64,000 bases of DNA from Malachius bipustulatus (lineage: Eukaryota; Arthropoda; Insecta; Coleoptera; Melyridae), in contig CAJUUM010000003.1 of NCBI GenBank assembly GCA_910589415.1, forward strand, positions 1-64,000, written 5' to 3'. Shown piece after piece: positions 21,862-33,460 of this stretch. Numbering within the stretch: the stretch's first letter is position 1; each line of letters begins with the position of its first letter. Position numbers and translations under genes: made by a program. Below the pieces are notes generated by a model. It did no database searches, was not told the DNA's origin, and saw nothing but the letters and a program-made list of their open reading frames with translations.

Positions 21862-22254
21862 TCCTATAGTGGTATAGTGCATACTTAAATGTTACAGTTT
21901 CTGTATCCAAGAATAAGATTGTCGTTTATGAAACAAATCATAATTTTCAGACAGCCCGTTGAATAAATCTCGTATTTTCTGAAATTGAACCTGTCAAACA
22001 ATATACCCAAACCATTAAAATCTTTCATTGTACAATTATTTTAATCTCAGACATGAATTTTTTTCTAAAAATCTTTTCAAAATTACATGTTTCCCGATAT
22101 GTATTTCATGAAAGGTTATACAAACAATTGTTCTCAATTTTTTTTTAGGAGGAAGATAAACATCGAGAGCCTTTTTTAACAATGACAGACCTGAATTGCC
22201 ATTCTATTTATTTTGCCGAAGATAACCTGAATCATGATATCAACCTTTTTTCAA

Positions 22255-22645
22255 TCGAGCTGGCTAGATAGCCAGCTAGCATCCAGTAAGAATCGCAACT
22301 TTTTTCAACATCTTATTTTTGAAGTGATCTCTTATTTACATTAAAGATCTATGACGATTCTTGTATGTCAATTTACCATATGAGATTTCCTTTGTGACAA
22401 GATGATAAATGTATCTAACACCTTTCGATAATACTGCTACCCAATACGCTTCCAATTTTGAGATCGGATGAATTCCACACATCCAAACTGCTGCTTGACA
22501 TCCACAGCTATACCTGCTGCCTTCCTGGAAGTAGTTTCTGTTTGTGTGTTTCATTCAAGTAATTTCGATTTTTATATTGAAGAATATATTTATACTAGTT
22601 TGTTGTATACTTCTGTGACTCAGTTTTATCAACTTTTCATTGTGT
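22255..22645 (-). pseudogene. Inverted, decayed copy of the macro-domain gene
   Basis: The minus strand aligns along most of the gene at 21322-21861: AAGTATACAACAAACT, AATCGAAATTACTTG, AAACACACAAACAG, AAGCAGCAGTTTGGATGTGT, CTTGTCACAAAGGAAATCTC and AGATCTTTAATGT. Frameshifts are present and the segment encoding the SLAHCVAEDF loop is deleted. The similarity fades after CTTGCAATTCCTACT-like sequence, before the catalytic Asp. It lies tail-to-tail with the intact gene. Confidence 0.85.
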
Positions 22646-23532
22646 TTTAGTAACTTTTCTTGGTGTTTTATGTATTAATATTTATTTTTCAACATTTCAT
22701 TGGAGATATCAACAAAATTAAGTTACATTTCGCATTAAAAATTAAAACAAAAATTAAATAAAGTTTTATTGCATTTAGTAAAAAGTTTCCGATTTCGCAG
22801 CCTTTAAATTTTGGTACATAAAATTAAAAAAATTGAGCGTAGATCCATACACAGTTTTTCTTCACAAAAGACACTCCTAATAAAATTAACTCAATTTTAT
22901 TATTTAGAAAATAATCACACCTGAATATCAATTTTTATAAAAAGTTTCTCAATTTTTTCATGTCATCTGAAACTCATAAAATGATATAATCAATTCACAT
23001 TTTATCATTAATCATTCAATATCATTCGAATGTTGAAATGTAATTTATTTTATTATTCTATGAAATTAAAAAGGTTTCGAAAGAAAAATTAGAAACTCTT
23101 AATACAAATCAACATTTAAATGTGATTATCTTCTAAACTGTGAGTTCAGGCGACTTTTTCAAGGAGTGCCTTTTTTGAGAAATTGAATTAAGATATGCCT
23201 TGTATTTATATTTTTTTTTCATTATCGTTGAACTTAGATGAGTGTGACACCAAAATAACCCATTATCGATGTCAATGAATAATTAACATCATGAGCAATT
23301 TCAAATTCTAGCATTGAAAATTTTCTGCCACAAGATCATAACCTCACATCAATTTTTTTCAGCGGCTAGGAAATGAACAATCCATTCCTACTTCTCCTAA
23401 AATCAACAATAATTGGAGATGCAAATATTTATAATAAAGTTCATTTTGCAAACAATTTCCCAATGTCTCTAACATTTACACTCCCTATTCTTAATATATC
23501 ACTATGTATAAAAAGCTTATCAATCATTATTA
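22646..23532. other. Unassigned AT-rich sequence
   Basis: Nothing recognisable on either strand beyond low-complexity AT-rich runs. Confidence 0.4.
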
Positions 23533-23838
23533 TATGCACTGTGTTTTAAATTAAGTCGGCACTATTGTTAACTACGTTATTATTTGAGGCAGAAAGTCGG
23601 TTAAATTATCAAAGTAGTAATATTTTGTCTGCAGAATGAGACAAGATGTTCCATTATAAAATAATTTTTTTTCTAAATTCTCCAAAAATTAGAAATAAAA
23701 AAATCTAGTTCAATTGTTTTTATGATTTCACCGTTTCATTCAGGAGAAAAAATTCTACTACTTTGCTAATTTAACCGACTTTCTGGGTCAAATAATAACG
23801 AAGTTAGCAATAGTGCGACTTAATGAAACGGTGCATTA
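23533..23838. mobile_element. MITE with about 95-bp inverted repeats
   Basis: Left TGCACTGTGTTTTAAATTAA and the right end read on minus TGCACCGTTTCATTAAGTCG continue into shared CACTATTG, ACGTTATTATTTGA-like and CAGAAAGTCGGTTAAATTA runs. Target duplication not clear. No coding capacity. Confidence 0.75.
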
Positions 23839-24089
23839 TTACTGGAAAAAAAAAATGAAACAAATATTGAATAATAATTACACAAATGAATCGAACATTT
23901 TATTAATTTTTCTTAAATCGAACATATAATGATAAACATGTTTCAAATACATTTAAAAAAAAAAAATCAAAAAACTTAAAAACAATAAAATAAATTAAAT
24001 AACAAATAAAAACAGTGTGTCCAGTGTAAGTGACAGTACATGGGGATCTTGGAAACGTCAAGATATACAGGGTCGGTTAAATTAAAGAA

Positions 24090-24875
24090 AAGTTGCACAA
24101 TTCGATACTTAATCAGAACTTGAATTATTTTTTTTTAATATTTTTACTTGTTGCTGGAATATCCCGAAAAACACGTGGAACATCCTAAATTTCTTATTTT
24201 ACATAAGTCGTCAAGAGCTATCCATTTGACATTACAAAAATTTTCAAAGCCGACTAGATCCCGAAGTTTTCATAACCTACTTTTGTTTCTCTTATGGCCG
24301 CCACTTTGATTTTCTATGTCGTTCGGTGTGAAATAAATCAAGGAAACCAAAAATTAATAACACTAACAACAATATTTATTTTATTTAAGTATATTATTCT
24401 TTTTTCGAAAAGAAAAACTAACATTTGTTCACCCAATTACATTAATTTGAATTCATTTTTCTTGCTTTATGTTTTTTTACATATGATATTCGGTGTGAAA
24501 ATTTTTTTTTCGAAAAAAGAATACAATTATTATGGAATTTTTTGTTTTGTTTTCGAATGTTATGCATTTTTAATGGTTTCCTCGATTTATCTAATTTATA
24601 CCGAATGGCTTAAAAAATCAATATGGCGGCCACAAGAAAATCAAAAGTTGTCTATGAAACTCTGGAATCCAGTCGGCTTTGAAAATTTTTGTACCGTCAA
24701 ACGAATAGCTTTTAACGACAGATGTAAGCCTACAAAAAATAATTAATTAATTTCCAATAATAGAAAAGATATGGCTAAAATAAGAAATTTTAATTTTTCA
24801 CTTTTTTCAGGATATTTCAGCAACGACTGAAAATTTAGAAAAAAAATCAGATTCTTATTAAGCATTAAATTTTAA
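24090..24875. mobile_element. Foldback element, family shared with 27.6 kb and 5.9 kb
   Basis: Arms of roughly 250 bp are inverted: left has TTTCAAAGCCGACTAGATCC and ATGGCCGCCACTTTGATTTT; the right arm mirrors both (GGCGGCCACAAGAAAATCAA, CCAGTCGGCTTTGAAAATTT). The frame at 24294-24746 spans the centre and is chance. Ends approximate. Confidence 0.65.
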
Positions 24876-24969
24876 ATGGTGCTATTTTTCTCAAATTTAA
24901 CCAAGCCTCTATCTCTTGCCTTTTCCAAGACCCTCATGTACAGCCGCTTCCAATGGACACACACATATA

Positions 24970-25735
24970 CAGGGTGATTCAAAATTCAGTGCAAAGATTT
25001 TAAGGGCGTATTTACCAGCCAAAATTAAGTTTTTTTTCATATAATCGTATGTCCTAACTTGCTTCGTTTTCTAGATACAAGGTGTAAAATTTTGAAAAAA
25101 AAAATCGATTTTTTATTAATTACGGAAAAGCCTTTCAGCCGATTTAAATAAAATTTTATAGGCTTATTTGTTGTCATAAGGGCCTTCCTTTGATGGGAAT
25201 AACATGAATTGTACAATTCCAGTGGCGTCTCAGGGGGCCACCTACTTGAAATTAAAGGTAAAATTATGGAATAATTAGAATTATAATAATAATAATTTAA
25301 TAAGGCCTGGCACAGATTTTGATTTTTTTCTGGGAAACATAGCTAGATACGAATAAAGCTCAGGAGGCAAGAAAGTTACATTGTTGACCGCTTAATCTAT
25401 AACAAATATAAATTGTCAAAAGAGCAGCGGCGTACCATAATTTTACCTATAAGTATCAAGTAGGTAGCCCTCGGAGACGCCACTGGAATTAATAAATTTA
25501 TGTTATTACCATCAAAGGAAGTTCCTTGTAAGAACAAATAAGCCTATCAAATTTTATTTATATCGGCTGAAAGGTTTTTGAGTAATTAATAAAAAATCGA
25601 ATTTTTTTCAAAATTTTACACCCTGTATCTAGAAAACGAAGCAAGTCAGGACATACGATTATACGATAAAATTATCTTATTTTTGGCTGGTAACTACACC
25701 CTTAAATTTTTTGCACTGAATTTTGAATCACCCTG
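24970..25735. mobile_element. TA-flanked foldback MITE (766 bp), ends CAGGGTGATTCAAAATTCAG
   Basis: Inverted arms of about 290 bp; both ends read CAGGGTGATTCAAAATTCAG inwards and TA flanks each (24968-24969, 25736-25737). The TA target and CAGGG ends suggest Tc1/mariner-type mobilisation. The centre has no coding capacity. Confidence 0.85.
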
Positions 25736-26098
25736 TATGAATTAATATAATAAAAACGATTAAAAAAAATAATAAAATTGAAAAAACAACAAAACAAAAA
25801 TTTAATATAAACTAAAAAAAAAAAACGAAAAAACATCAAAAACATATTAATAATGTCTTGGCCTGTAATATCTTGGCCTTGTCAGCACCCGCTGCAGCCC
25901 ATCAAAAAACTTGACAAGAGGCAATTCATTGTCTCCTAGAACAAAAGAAACATGAAATGAAACAAAATTTTCTTAAAACACAAAAAATTATCATTGTTCG
26001 TTAACATTTTAAGGCAACATGTTAAAATGCAATAATCCTGCATGTAAATTATTGAAAAAATCAAAGTCAACGACGACTTATAATACAACCAAAAATGG

Positions 26099-26158
26099 TA
26101 AAAAATAAATAAATATCGTATGGCTGTGGTAAAGCCCAAGTGTCAGAAGTTTTCAAGT
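26099..26158 (-). mobile_element. 5S-SINE, 3' end fragment
   Basis: About 60 bp match the tail end of the SINE at 19922-20190 and 35942-36220 (CGTATGGCTGTGGTAAAGCC, CAGAAGTTTTCAAGTA). 5'-truncated; no clear target duplication. Confidence 0.75.
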
Positions 26159-26810
26159 ATGTTCCATAAATGGCAAACACAGACAGCACCACAGCATCCG
26201 TTGTGGATTAAAAATTCCAAGTTAATTTTTTTCTTTCTCCAGTATGGCTCCCTTAAGAAAATATGACCCGTTTTGAAGAAAAAATAGTCACAATACCGCA
26301 CTGGATACCCTTCTTCAGGCGGAAAAAAAATGTAGGTCTACAATATCGAGATAGATGTTACCATGGAACATGTGAAATGAAAACACAACAAAACTTAAAA
26401 CAATAATCGTTGCGCGGATACGTATTCGATAATCTATTCGAACATTTATTTTTATTGAATTGTCGAACTCGAATTCTAATAACGTTGCCAAATGTTTATT
26501 GAACTAGGCAAAGAAATAGGTAAACTTTGTTTAAATTTGACTGCCATTTTCATTTAAATTTTGGAAAAAGGCCACCCTATTATGTCGGTAACGAAGCTGA
26601 GGAATCCATTTTTGTTATAAATTAACAGTATCTCTGAACATCCTCTACAACACCCTGTAGACTATATCTGCCCTTTCGAGATCACCCCCTCTCTATGTGT
26701 AATTATGCAGTACTGACCAGGACCAGACTCTAGTAGACCGGTCATTGATCATTCATTTGCAACCAAATGAATCCCTTCCTGGTGTTCCTTTAGGTGCCCC
26801 TATACTATTT

Positions 26811-27588
26811 AGGGTGTTTTCTAATTGAATGTCAATATTTCAGGGGGTGTTTGTTGGATCTATTTTAAGAAGAATACTTCATTAGAACGTATGTCGTAAA
26901 AGTCTTAACATTTGAGATACAGGATGGTAAAATTTTAAGATAAATAATTTTTTCGTAATATCTGTAATACCGCTCTGGATTTTTTAATAAAATTTCATAA
27001 AAATGTATTACACACCAAGAGACATTTTTCCATGTACCACATTTCATTTTATTTCCATTAGTGATGATGACGCACGATCGTGCAGAATTTTACCGGCAAA
27101 TTTTAGCAGACATTGATGTTACGCCACTGATTTCTGTTCAAATAGAAATAATTTTTTGAATCTCAATTCATTTCCAAGCAAATTTGATTACTTTTTTTTT
27201 CAGCCCGATGCACGGTTTTCGCCAAAAAAAGTCTGTTTCTCTGCATGGTCACAAATGTCGTTAAATGACAATATAAAAATATAAAAATTTGCAAGTAAAA
27301 TTCTGCACAATCGTCACTAGTAGAAATAAAATGAAATGAGGTACATGAAAAAATGTATCTTGATGAGTAATATCCAATATCAATCAATTTCAATATCAAT
27401 AAATTTCATTGAAATATCCAGAGCGGTATTACAGATATTATGAAAAAATTATTTATTTTAATGAAACCTTACCACCCTGTATCTCAAAATTTAAGACTTT
27501 TAGGACATACGTTCTTATGAAGTTTGCTTCTTAAAATGGACGCAAAAATCACCCCCTTAAATATCGACATTCAATTAGAAAGCACCAT
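26811..27588. mobile_element. Foldback MITE, about 780 bp, arms about 330 bp
   Basis: The left arm has TTTTCTAATTGAATGTCAAT and GTAATACCGCTCTGGAT; the right arm mirrors both. Outer ends look like decayed CAGGGTG ends (AGGGTGTTTT / AGCACCATGT). Similar in size and design to the other TA-flanked elements here but unrelated in arm sequence. Confidence 0.75.
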
Positions 27589-27639
27589 GTATGAGTGCCA
27601 CAGTAAAATTGTAGGACACCCAGATGTAAATAATGCAAA

Positions 27640-28175
27640 ATAAAAATTAATTCAATGTTTTCAAGTTTCTCTGATTTTCAAATTTGGTCAACAACTTGCT
27701 CATTCTCAACTTTCATTTTTCTTATGGCCACCTTACATTTTTTCTTTGTCGTTCGATATGAAAAAAATAATGGAAACAAAACATTAATCAACTTCAAAAA
27801 AAATTCAAAATTCTCATTCTTTTTTTTACTGAAATAGGTGAATTTTAAGTCATACCGTTTGCCTCATAGTTTTTTATTTCTCTATGATGGTCAGTTTAAA
27901 AAGGTGTATTTTTTTAGAAATATAAACAAAAATTTTTGAAATTTATTTTTTAAAGTTCATTAGTTTTCGGTTTTTATAATTCTTTTTCATACCGAACCAC
28001 ATAAAGAAGAATATGGCAGCCATTAGAAAAACGAAAGTTGAGTGTGAAAACTCTTGGATCTAATCGGCTTCTAAAATTTTTGTGACATCAGATAGGTAGC
28101 TCTCGACGACTTATGTTAGCTTGAATTTTTTTTGCATCTATACAATTTGTCACATCCCGAGGAAATGTTTTTGGT
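27640..28175. mobile_element. Foldback element, second full copy of the 24.1-kb family
   Basis: Left CTTTCATTTTTCTTATGGCC and right GGCAGCCATTAGAAAAACGA are inverted arms, with a GATCTAATCGGCTTCTAAAA block matching the 24.1-kb family. Ends approximate. Confidence 0.6.
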
Positions 28176-28565
28176 CTGTGTTTCTATTTTTACAATAACC
28201 TTGGTTGTGAATTTAAAATGGAAAATTTTTATAATTTAAAAGATTTTTGTTTGATACAATTTTCAGTTGTTAACGTACATGATTCTCTTTAATTATCTGC
28301 ATTAACTCTTTAATTATCGGATTGCTATAAATGATACGTTTTTCCCCATCAATTTCTTATTCAAATACTTTCTTGGGGCGGCATAAACTAGTGGGTATTT
28401 AACACATTTGTATTTTTACAGTTGTATCCAAATTAAACTGGGGCAAATCTTTTAACGCAACTCTTAAAACCACTTGTTGAAATAAAAAATTGAGACTTAA
28501 TTATGTTGTTTGTGACTTCCAGCTTGTTAGTGTAACTTGTTTTCATTAACAGCCTTTATTATAAT

Positions 28566-29406
28566 TAGAGAACGGATTATAGGCAAAGTGCCTATCTGTG
28601 CCTTTTTTGCCTATTTGAGTATCTGGTGCTTATTTTGATAAAAAATGCCTATTCTTGCCTATTCAAATGAATTTAAATTTATCCACCTCAAAATACATTT
28701 CATGCTAATAATTATTAACTTTGAAAGAATATTTGAACATTTTACTACGCTACTTGAGATAATTTATTATCTATAGGATAGGTCCTAAGTCAAAAGCTAT
28801 AACCCCTTATGGAAATAATAACTGACCCGATTACCCGGACACCTGTGGTGAAGGCTGAGGCATATCTTTTCAAGTTCTCAAATTAGTATTGTTTCCATTT
28901 ACTACACATATCTGGTTTTAATGAATCCCAGATGTATCTGTTACTTTCTTACTTCTCATGAATGAATATGAAGGTACTGGTAGACCAGAATTTGCTGGCA
29001 TAAAATTTTAATACATAAAAATGAGTACCTAAATCAAGCAAAATTTCTTCGTGGATTACACCATATCCTGAATTCTTGGATGGCGACACAATATTTTTCA
29101 TCCGAGCTTGTAGCAAAATGGTAAAGTGTAATATTTGTAATTTTTTATTTATCAAACAACGTGCTTGATGCTTGATGTTAAACAAAATCTTAGGAAAATT
29201 GCTGTAAATTTCTGGAAATCGACAGGAATTTTTAAGGCACATTATAAACGTAAATTTGTGTTACTCATTGATGTATTGAAAATTTGTTAGTAAAATTTGC
29301 CTATTTTATTGCCTATTTGGTTCAAGTTTAAGCTTTTTTATCCCAAAAAATGTGCCTATAAAGGCGCCTATTTTGCATTTTTTCTTTGCCTATAATCCGT
29401 TCTCTA
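28566..29406. mobile_element. Non-autonomous hAT element (841 bp), 8-bp TSD ATTATAAT
   Basis: Terminal inverted repeats TAGAGAACGGATTATAGGCA on both ends, flanked by ATTATAAT at 28558-28565 and 29407-29414. An 8-bp duplication and TAG-type ends define hAT. GCCTATT-type motifs cluster inside both ends (28600-28670, 29295-29395), a typical subterminal binding array. A 97-codon minus frame (28949-29242) is not recognisable as transposase. Confidence 0.9.
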
Positions 29407-29414
29407 ATTATAAT

Positions 29415-29985
29415 GATCCATTGGCCTAACGGGCCGATTTCTGTCCTCGTTTTTGAAGCTAATATCGACGTGAAATGACTTTTATTAACATTTTTGTAAT
29501 CACTTTCATGTTAGGAATGAATAAATTTAAAAACTTTCCAATTAGACTCGATACCTTCTTCAGAAATGGCCACAGATATCTGCCCGTTAACTTAATGAGC
29601 CCTTAAAACACCCGCTGTAAATCTTTTCTTTTTTGACGTTTCTCAATTAATTTTTTTTTTTTACTTCATTGACTTAAAAAAAGGTAACGATAATTAATAA
29701 TAGAACATCAAGTCAAGGACGAAGAACGAATTTTTATTTTTCGATGATTAAATTTTTCGACAAATGAATCTTTGTTGACAATATGAACACTAGATGGAAA
29801 CAATGAAAATATTGTCCAATTTATAAACATTCTTTAGGTTTGTAACAAAAAGATCAATAATTAGTAATAATATTTTAAATTTGTTCTAAAAATAAAAATT
29901 CAATTTAAATAAGCGGTATTTGTTTACATCATTTTTTTCAATTTTTTTTTTTCAAGTTTCGGCAATTTTTTCGGGACTGTGTAGC
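29415..29985. repeat. Third, diverged piece of the duplicated-block family
   Basis: About 29465-29630 aligns with about 33815-33975 (GACTTTTATTAACATTTTTG-like, CCCGTTAACTTAATGAGC-like). The rest is low-complexity AT-rich DNA. Confidence 0.5.
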
Positions 29986-29989
29986 GAAT

Positions 29990-30140
29990 CATCACCATAA
30001 TCAACATATTTATGGTTATTTTTTAAAAAATTTGTATTTTTTAATTTTATTATTATTATCTGATACCTAAGACTGATTTGTATACTGTGTACATACTGCA
30101 ATTTACTAAATATCGACAGTTGATAAGTTCAAATTCTAAA
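29990..30140 (+). repeat. 3' end of a second R2-like LINE copy
   Basis: CATCACCATAATCAACATAT and AAGACTGATTTGTATACTGT match 5345-5490. Only the last few codons and 3' UTR remain. Confidence 0.7.
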
Positions 30141-30470
30141 CTAGAAATTTAAAACTGCCCCAGTTTGATTTGAACAGAACCACATACTAACGTAGCCCTA
30201 TCTCACAAATTTTGTTGCACAGAAAATTAGTAAAATCCGGAGGCTCTGAACTCCTTTTCTATATGGATAAAATTTAAGTATTTGACATAATTGGACAGGT
30301 GTTTGTATGGTATGATAATTTCAAATTTAGAGCCAATTAAGTAAAAAAAAAGAGAAAAAAACCGCACAGAAATCCCTGTCGCATTGATAGCTTTAACAAA
30401 TCTTTATGTCGTGAGGGTAGATAAAAAATACTTGTAAAATTAAAAAAAAGGTAAAGTAAATAAAAAATTG

Positions 30471-33292
30471 TCAATGAAAATATTTCTTAAGCTTTACCTC
30501 GGAATTGCCTCTTCCACTTTCCATTTTTTTTTTCTTCTTTCCTTTCCCGCTGTCCCCCTTTGCACTTTCCTCCTGCTTTTTCTTTCCTCCCTGTCCCCTC
30601 ACCCATTTTTTATTTTTTTTATTTTCTTTTTCTCCTCCCTGTTCTTCTCTGTTTTCGGAGATCACAACACTCGTGGTGGGACTGGTGGGAGCACTGGGAG
30701 CAGCGGCAGCCACACTCGTGGTGGGAGCACTGGGAGCAGCGGCAGCCACACTCGTGGTAGGAGCAGGTGAACTCTTGATCATAGCTTCTGTCAAGCAGTC
30801 CACCTGCTCCTGGAGCATGGCATACTTCCTTCGATTTTCTTCTGCCTGCTCTTGCAGTACTTGAAGCAAGTTTTGGTCCACGGTGTGATTCTAAAAGAAA
30901 AAATAATCATTAAAACATTAATGACGATCTATAAACTATTAAAATAATTATTTTAATAGCTCTCATAATGATTAAGAATCCGATTAACTCTTTCAAGTCC
31001 AAACCAATTATGTTCATATTCACCAACAATAATTTATAAGTGGCAAAGTTATATTTTGAAATCTGAAATTAGTTGGAAATTTTTATCATTCTTAAGCCGG
31101 CTGCTCATTACACAGTACGCGGCAATTGAATTATTTAGCAAGTACTTGTGTAAGTTAAATTAAAATCGTATTCATTTACATCTGCTCAGCAAAGCAGATG
31201 ACATACGGTATATTGATATTGATACACCGTACTGTAGTATTTACAATTACTTGGCAAATATTACCAAACGCCGCATGGTAAGCGGCCAACTTTAGAGTTA
31301 GATAATAATAAAACTATCAGCTTCATAGCGCTTATATATCAGCTTCATAGCGCTGATTTATCAGCTTCATAGTACTAAATACAGGGTAAGTCATTGATAT
31401 GGGAAAGCTCGATTACACCTATACCATTAAAGATATCGAAATGAACCAAAAAGTGCTGTAAATGGGAGGGTAAAGTGCAGTTTGTAAAATTATTTTCAGA
31501 TACACAGGATGGCTCAATATCGCTGTACGCCATACAACTTTGTTATTTTAAATGGGACACCCTCTATATTATTACATCTTCAGATTACTTGCGAAAAGTA
31601 AAAAAGAATGGTTTGTAAAGTTGAAGTTTGTAATGAGCGATTTATGAGTTATAAACAAATGAAAATCGCGATTTTTCATTTTCAAAGCAGCTTATATTGA
31701 AAACGGCTCGAGATATGGAAAAACGGTTTACATGTCCCTATCTTAATTTTTAATTTGGTATCCTATCATGTAGCTGAAATTTTTATACCGGGTGATGAAA
31801 ATAATCAAATTTTTTACCACTCTGTATAAAAATTTCATACATCCAATAGGATACCGCTTGAAAAGTTAAGATAGGAACATGTAAACCGTTTTTCTATATC
31901 TCGAGCCGTTTTCAATTTAAGCTGCTTTGAAAATGAAAAATCGCGATTTTCATTTGTTTATAACTCATAAATCGCTCATTACAAACTTCAACTTTACAAA
32001 CCATTCTTTTTTACTTTTTGCAAGTAATCTGAAGATGTAATAATATAGAGGGTGTCCCATTTAAAATAACAAAGTTGTATGGCGTACAGCGATATTGGGC
32101 CATCCTGTGTATCTGAAAATAATTTTACAAACTGCACTTTACCCTCCCATTTACAGCACTTTTTGGTTCATTTCGATATCTTTAATGGTGTAGGTGCAAT
32201 CGAGCTTTCCCATATCAATGACTTACCCTGTATATTGCTCCGTCAGCGTACTTACAAAATGCATTCAACCAATAAATCGACACTAAAGGCAGTTGTTCAA
32301 ACGTAAATTAAAAATTTTCAAATAATTACTGATTTTAAAAAGCGCTGTATTATGAAACCATTTGGCTGCTATTGCTGAAAATAAATTCTGCTCCGTTTAA
32401 GAAGAGTTAATTACTGATTAAAAATAAAAGACCATTCAATATATTCGCCGTATTTCCAAAATTTGCAATTTAAAATCAGTAATTATTTCAAACTTTTTCA
32501 TCTACGTTTGAAAAACAGGCCCCATTATGATCGAGTATATCGTTCCTCAAATTGGAGCTTATAACAATTCATGGAAATGAATTTGATCTTGAACATTGCC
32601 ATTGACTTATTGATCTCACAACAATTATTATTGTGTGAAACTTTGTTGGACTTGTCATGTCATCTATTTTTTATAAAGAAAAACTCGTTCAGTAATTAAT
32701 TTAAAACACAGTCGATAATTTTTTCACTTCAATATCAGAAAAGGGTAATCCTGTACAATCTGTCGCTAAATTTTACCCTACCATATAAATAAAAATAAAT
32801 CCTCCCAATTCCGGTTCCGTAAGTCAGGTCTTTGGTCAGGGTAGGTTTTTTCTTTCATTTCAAGGCCATTTTAAGGAAAAAAAACCCTACCCTGACCAAA
32901 AACTTGACTTACGACCTCGTCGGCCACGCTTACGACGCATTTATTTTTATTTATAGGTATGGTAGGGTAAAATTTAGCGACAGATTGTACAGGATTACCC
33001 AGAAAAGTAGCTATACATTATGAATAAGAATTGAACATGTTTGTCGTGACAAAATTAAAGAAAAAACATTAATAGCGAAAACTTCGCAGAATTAACAACC
33101 TATAAAATATGGACGCCAGGACACATGCAGAATTTGAAGTGCATGGTATAAGTCATAGTAAATATTCTGATTAAAGATCGTAGAATGTCGACATGTATTT
33201 ATAAGAAAATGAATAATCCGGTATACTAAATAATATAACGACTAAAAAAATAGTAAGTAAGTACTCACTTCTTGTTGTTCATCTCCAGCCAT
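30471..33292 (-). CDS. Two-exon gene of unknown function (coiled coil, Ala/Pro/Thr repeats, Lys-rich tail)
   Basis: Exon 1 (33292-33269) encodes MAGDEQQE and ends at GAA|GTGAGTACT. The acceptor TTTTTTCTTTTAG lies before 30890, and exon 2 (30890-30471) continues in phase with NHTVDQNLLQVLQEQAEENR. Residues 10-45 look like a short coiled coil. Then comes a 12-residue repeat (PTTSVAAAAPSA, two to three copies, mirrored in a 36-bp DNA repeat), then a very Lys/Glu/Gly-rich tail ending at 30471. A second donor (CCGAG|GTAAAG near 30497) lies before the stop, so the gene may continue into further exons. I do not recognise the protein; an N-terminal exon of a transposon-encoded protein is as likely as a host gene. 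The 2.4-kb intron holds two MITEs and a tandem repeat. Confidence 0.5.
31093..31292. mobile_element. Small Harbinger-like MITE (tentative)
   Basis: GGCTGCTCATTACACAGTAC and the right end read on minus, GGCCGCTTACCATGCGGCG, are imperfect inverted repeats. The centre has the hairpin CATCTGCTCAGCAAAGCAGA. No clean target duplication. Confidence 0.45.
31314..31379. repeat. 22-bp tandem repeat, three copies
   Basis: TATCAGCTTCATAG recurs every 22 bp directly before the left end of the 849-bp foldback element. Confidence 0.85.
31382..32230. mobile_element. 849-bp foldback element, copy 1, TA-flanked
   Basis: Two arms of nearly 400 bp are close reverse complements, starting CAGGGTAAGTCATTGATATG at each end. 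TA on both sides (31380-31381, 32231-32232). The centre is asymmetric (ATACCGGGTGATGAAAATAA). The same element, same length, opposite orientation, lies at 46909-47757. The short frame at 32079-32306 is arm sequence, not a gene. Confidence 0.92.
32289..32519. mobile_element. Small MITE (tentative), about 45-bp inverted repeats
   Basis: TTCAAACGTAAATTAAAAAT with AATAATTACTGATTTTAAA is mirrored near 32470-32519. Ends uncertain. Confidence 0.5.
32743..33000. mobile_element. 258-bp palindromic MITE, TSD AGAAAA
   Basis: Ends GGGTAATCCTGTACAATCTG on both sides; AGAAAA flanks (32737-32742, 33001-33006). A second, inner palindrome (GGTCAGGGTAGG / CCTACCCTGACC) sits at the centre. The target length of 6 bp does not point to one superfamily. 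Confidence 0.8.
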
Positions 33293-33460
33293 TTTTTTTC
33301 TTCCTCCTTCGACGAACCAACAGCAAACTTCCTTCAAAAAGACAATAACTTTAATAGAAGATTGGAAAATAAAATGAGTGGATTGCTTTATTATGTTTTG
33401 ATTAAATACTTAATAAATATTCTTACAGGGTGATACCTGCACTAGTTCAACAACATTAAT

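Noticed and set aside
24294..24746. 150-codon open frame with hydrophobic stretches
   Set aside because: It spans the centre of a foldback element; its sides are inverted arms shared with 27.6 kb, and the frame is not kept there.
32079..32306. Open frame whose N-terminal part recurs at 47606-47854
   Set aside because: Both are arm sequence of the 849-bp foldback element; the shared peptide only reflects repeat identity.
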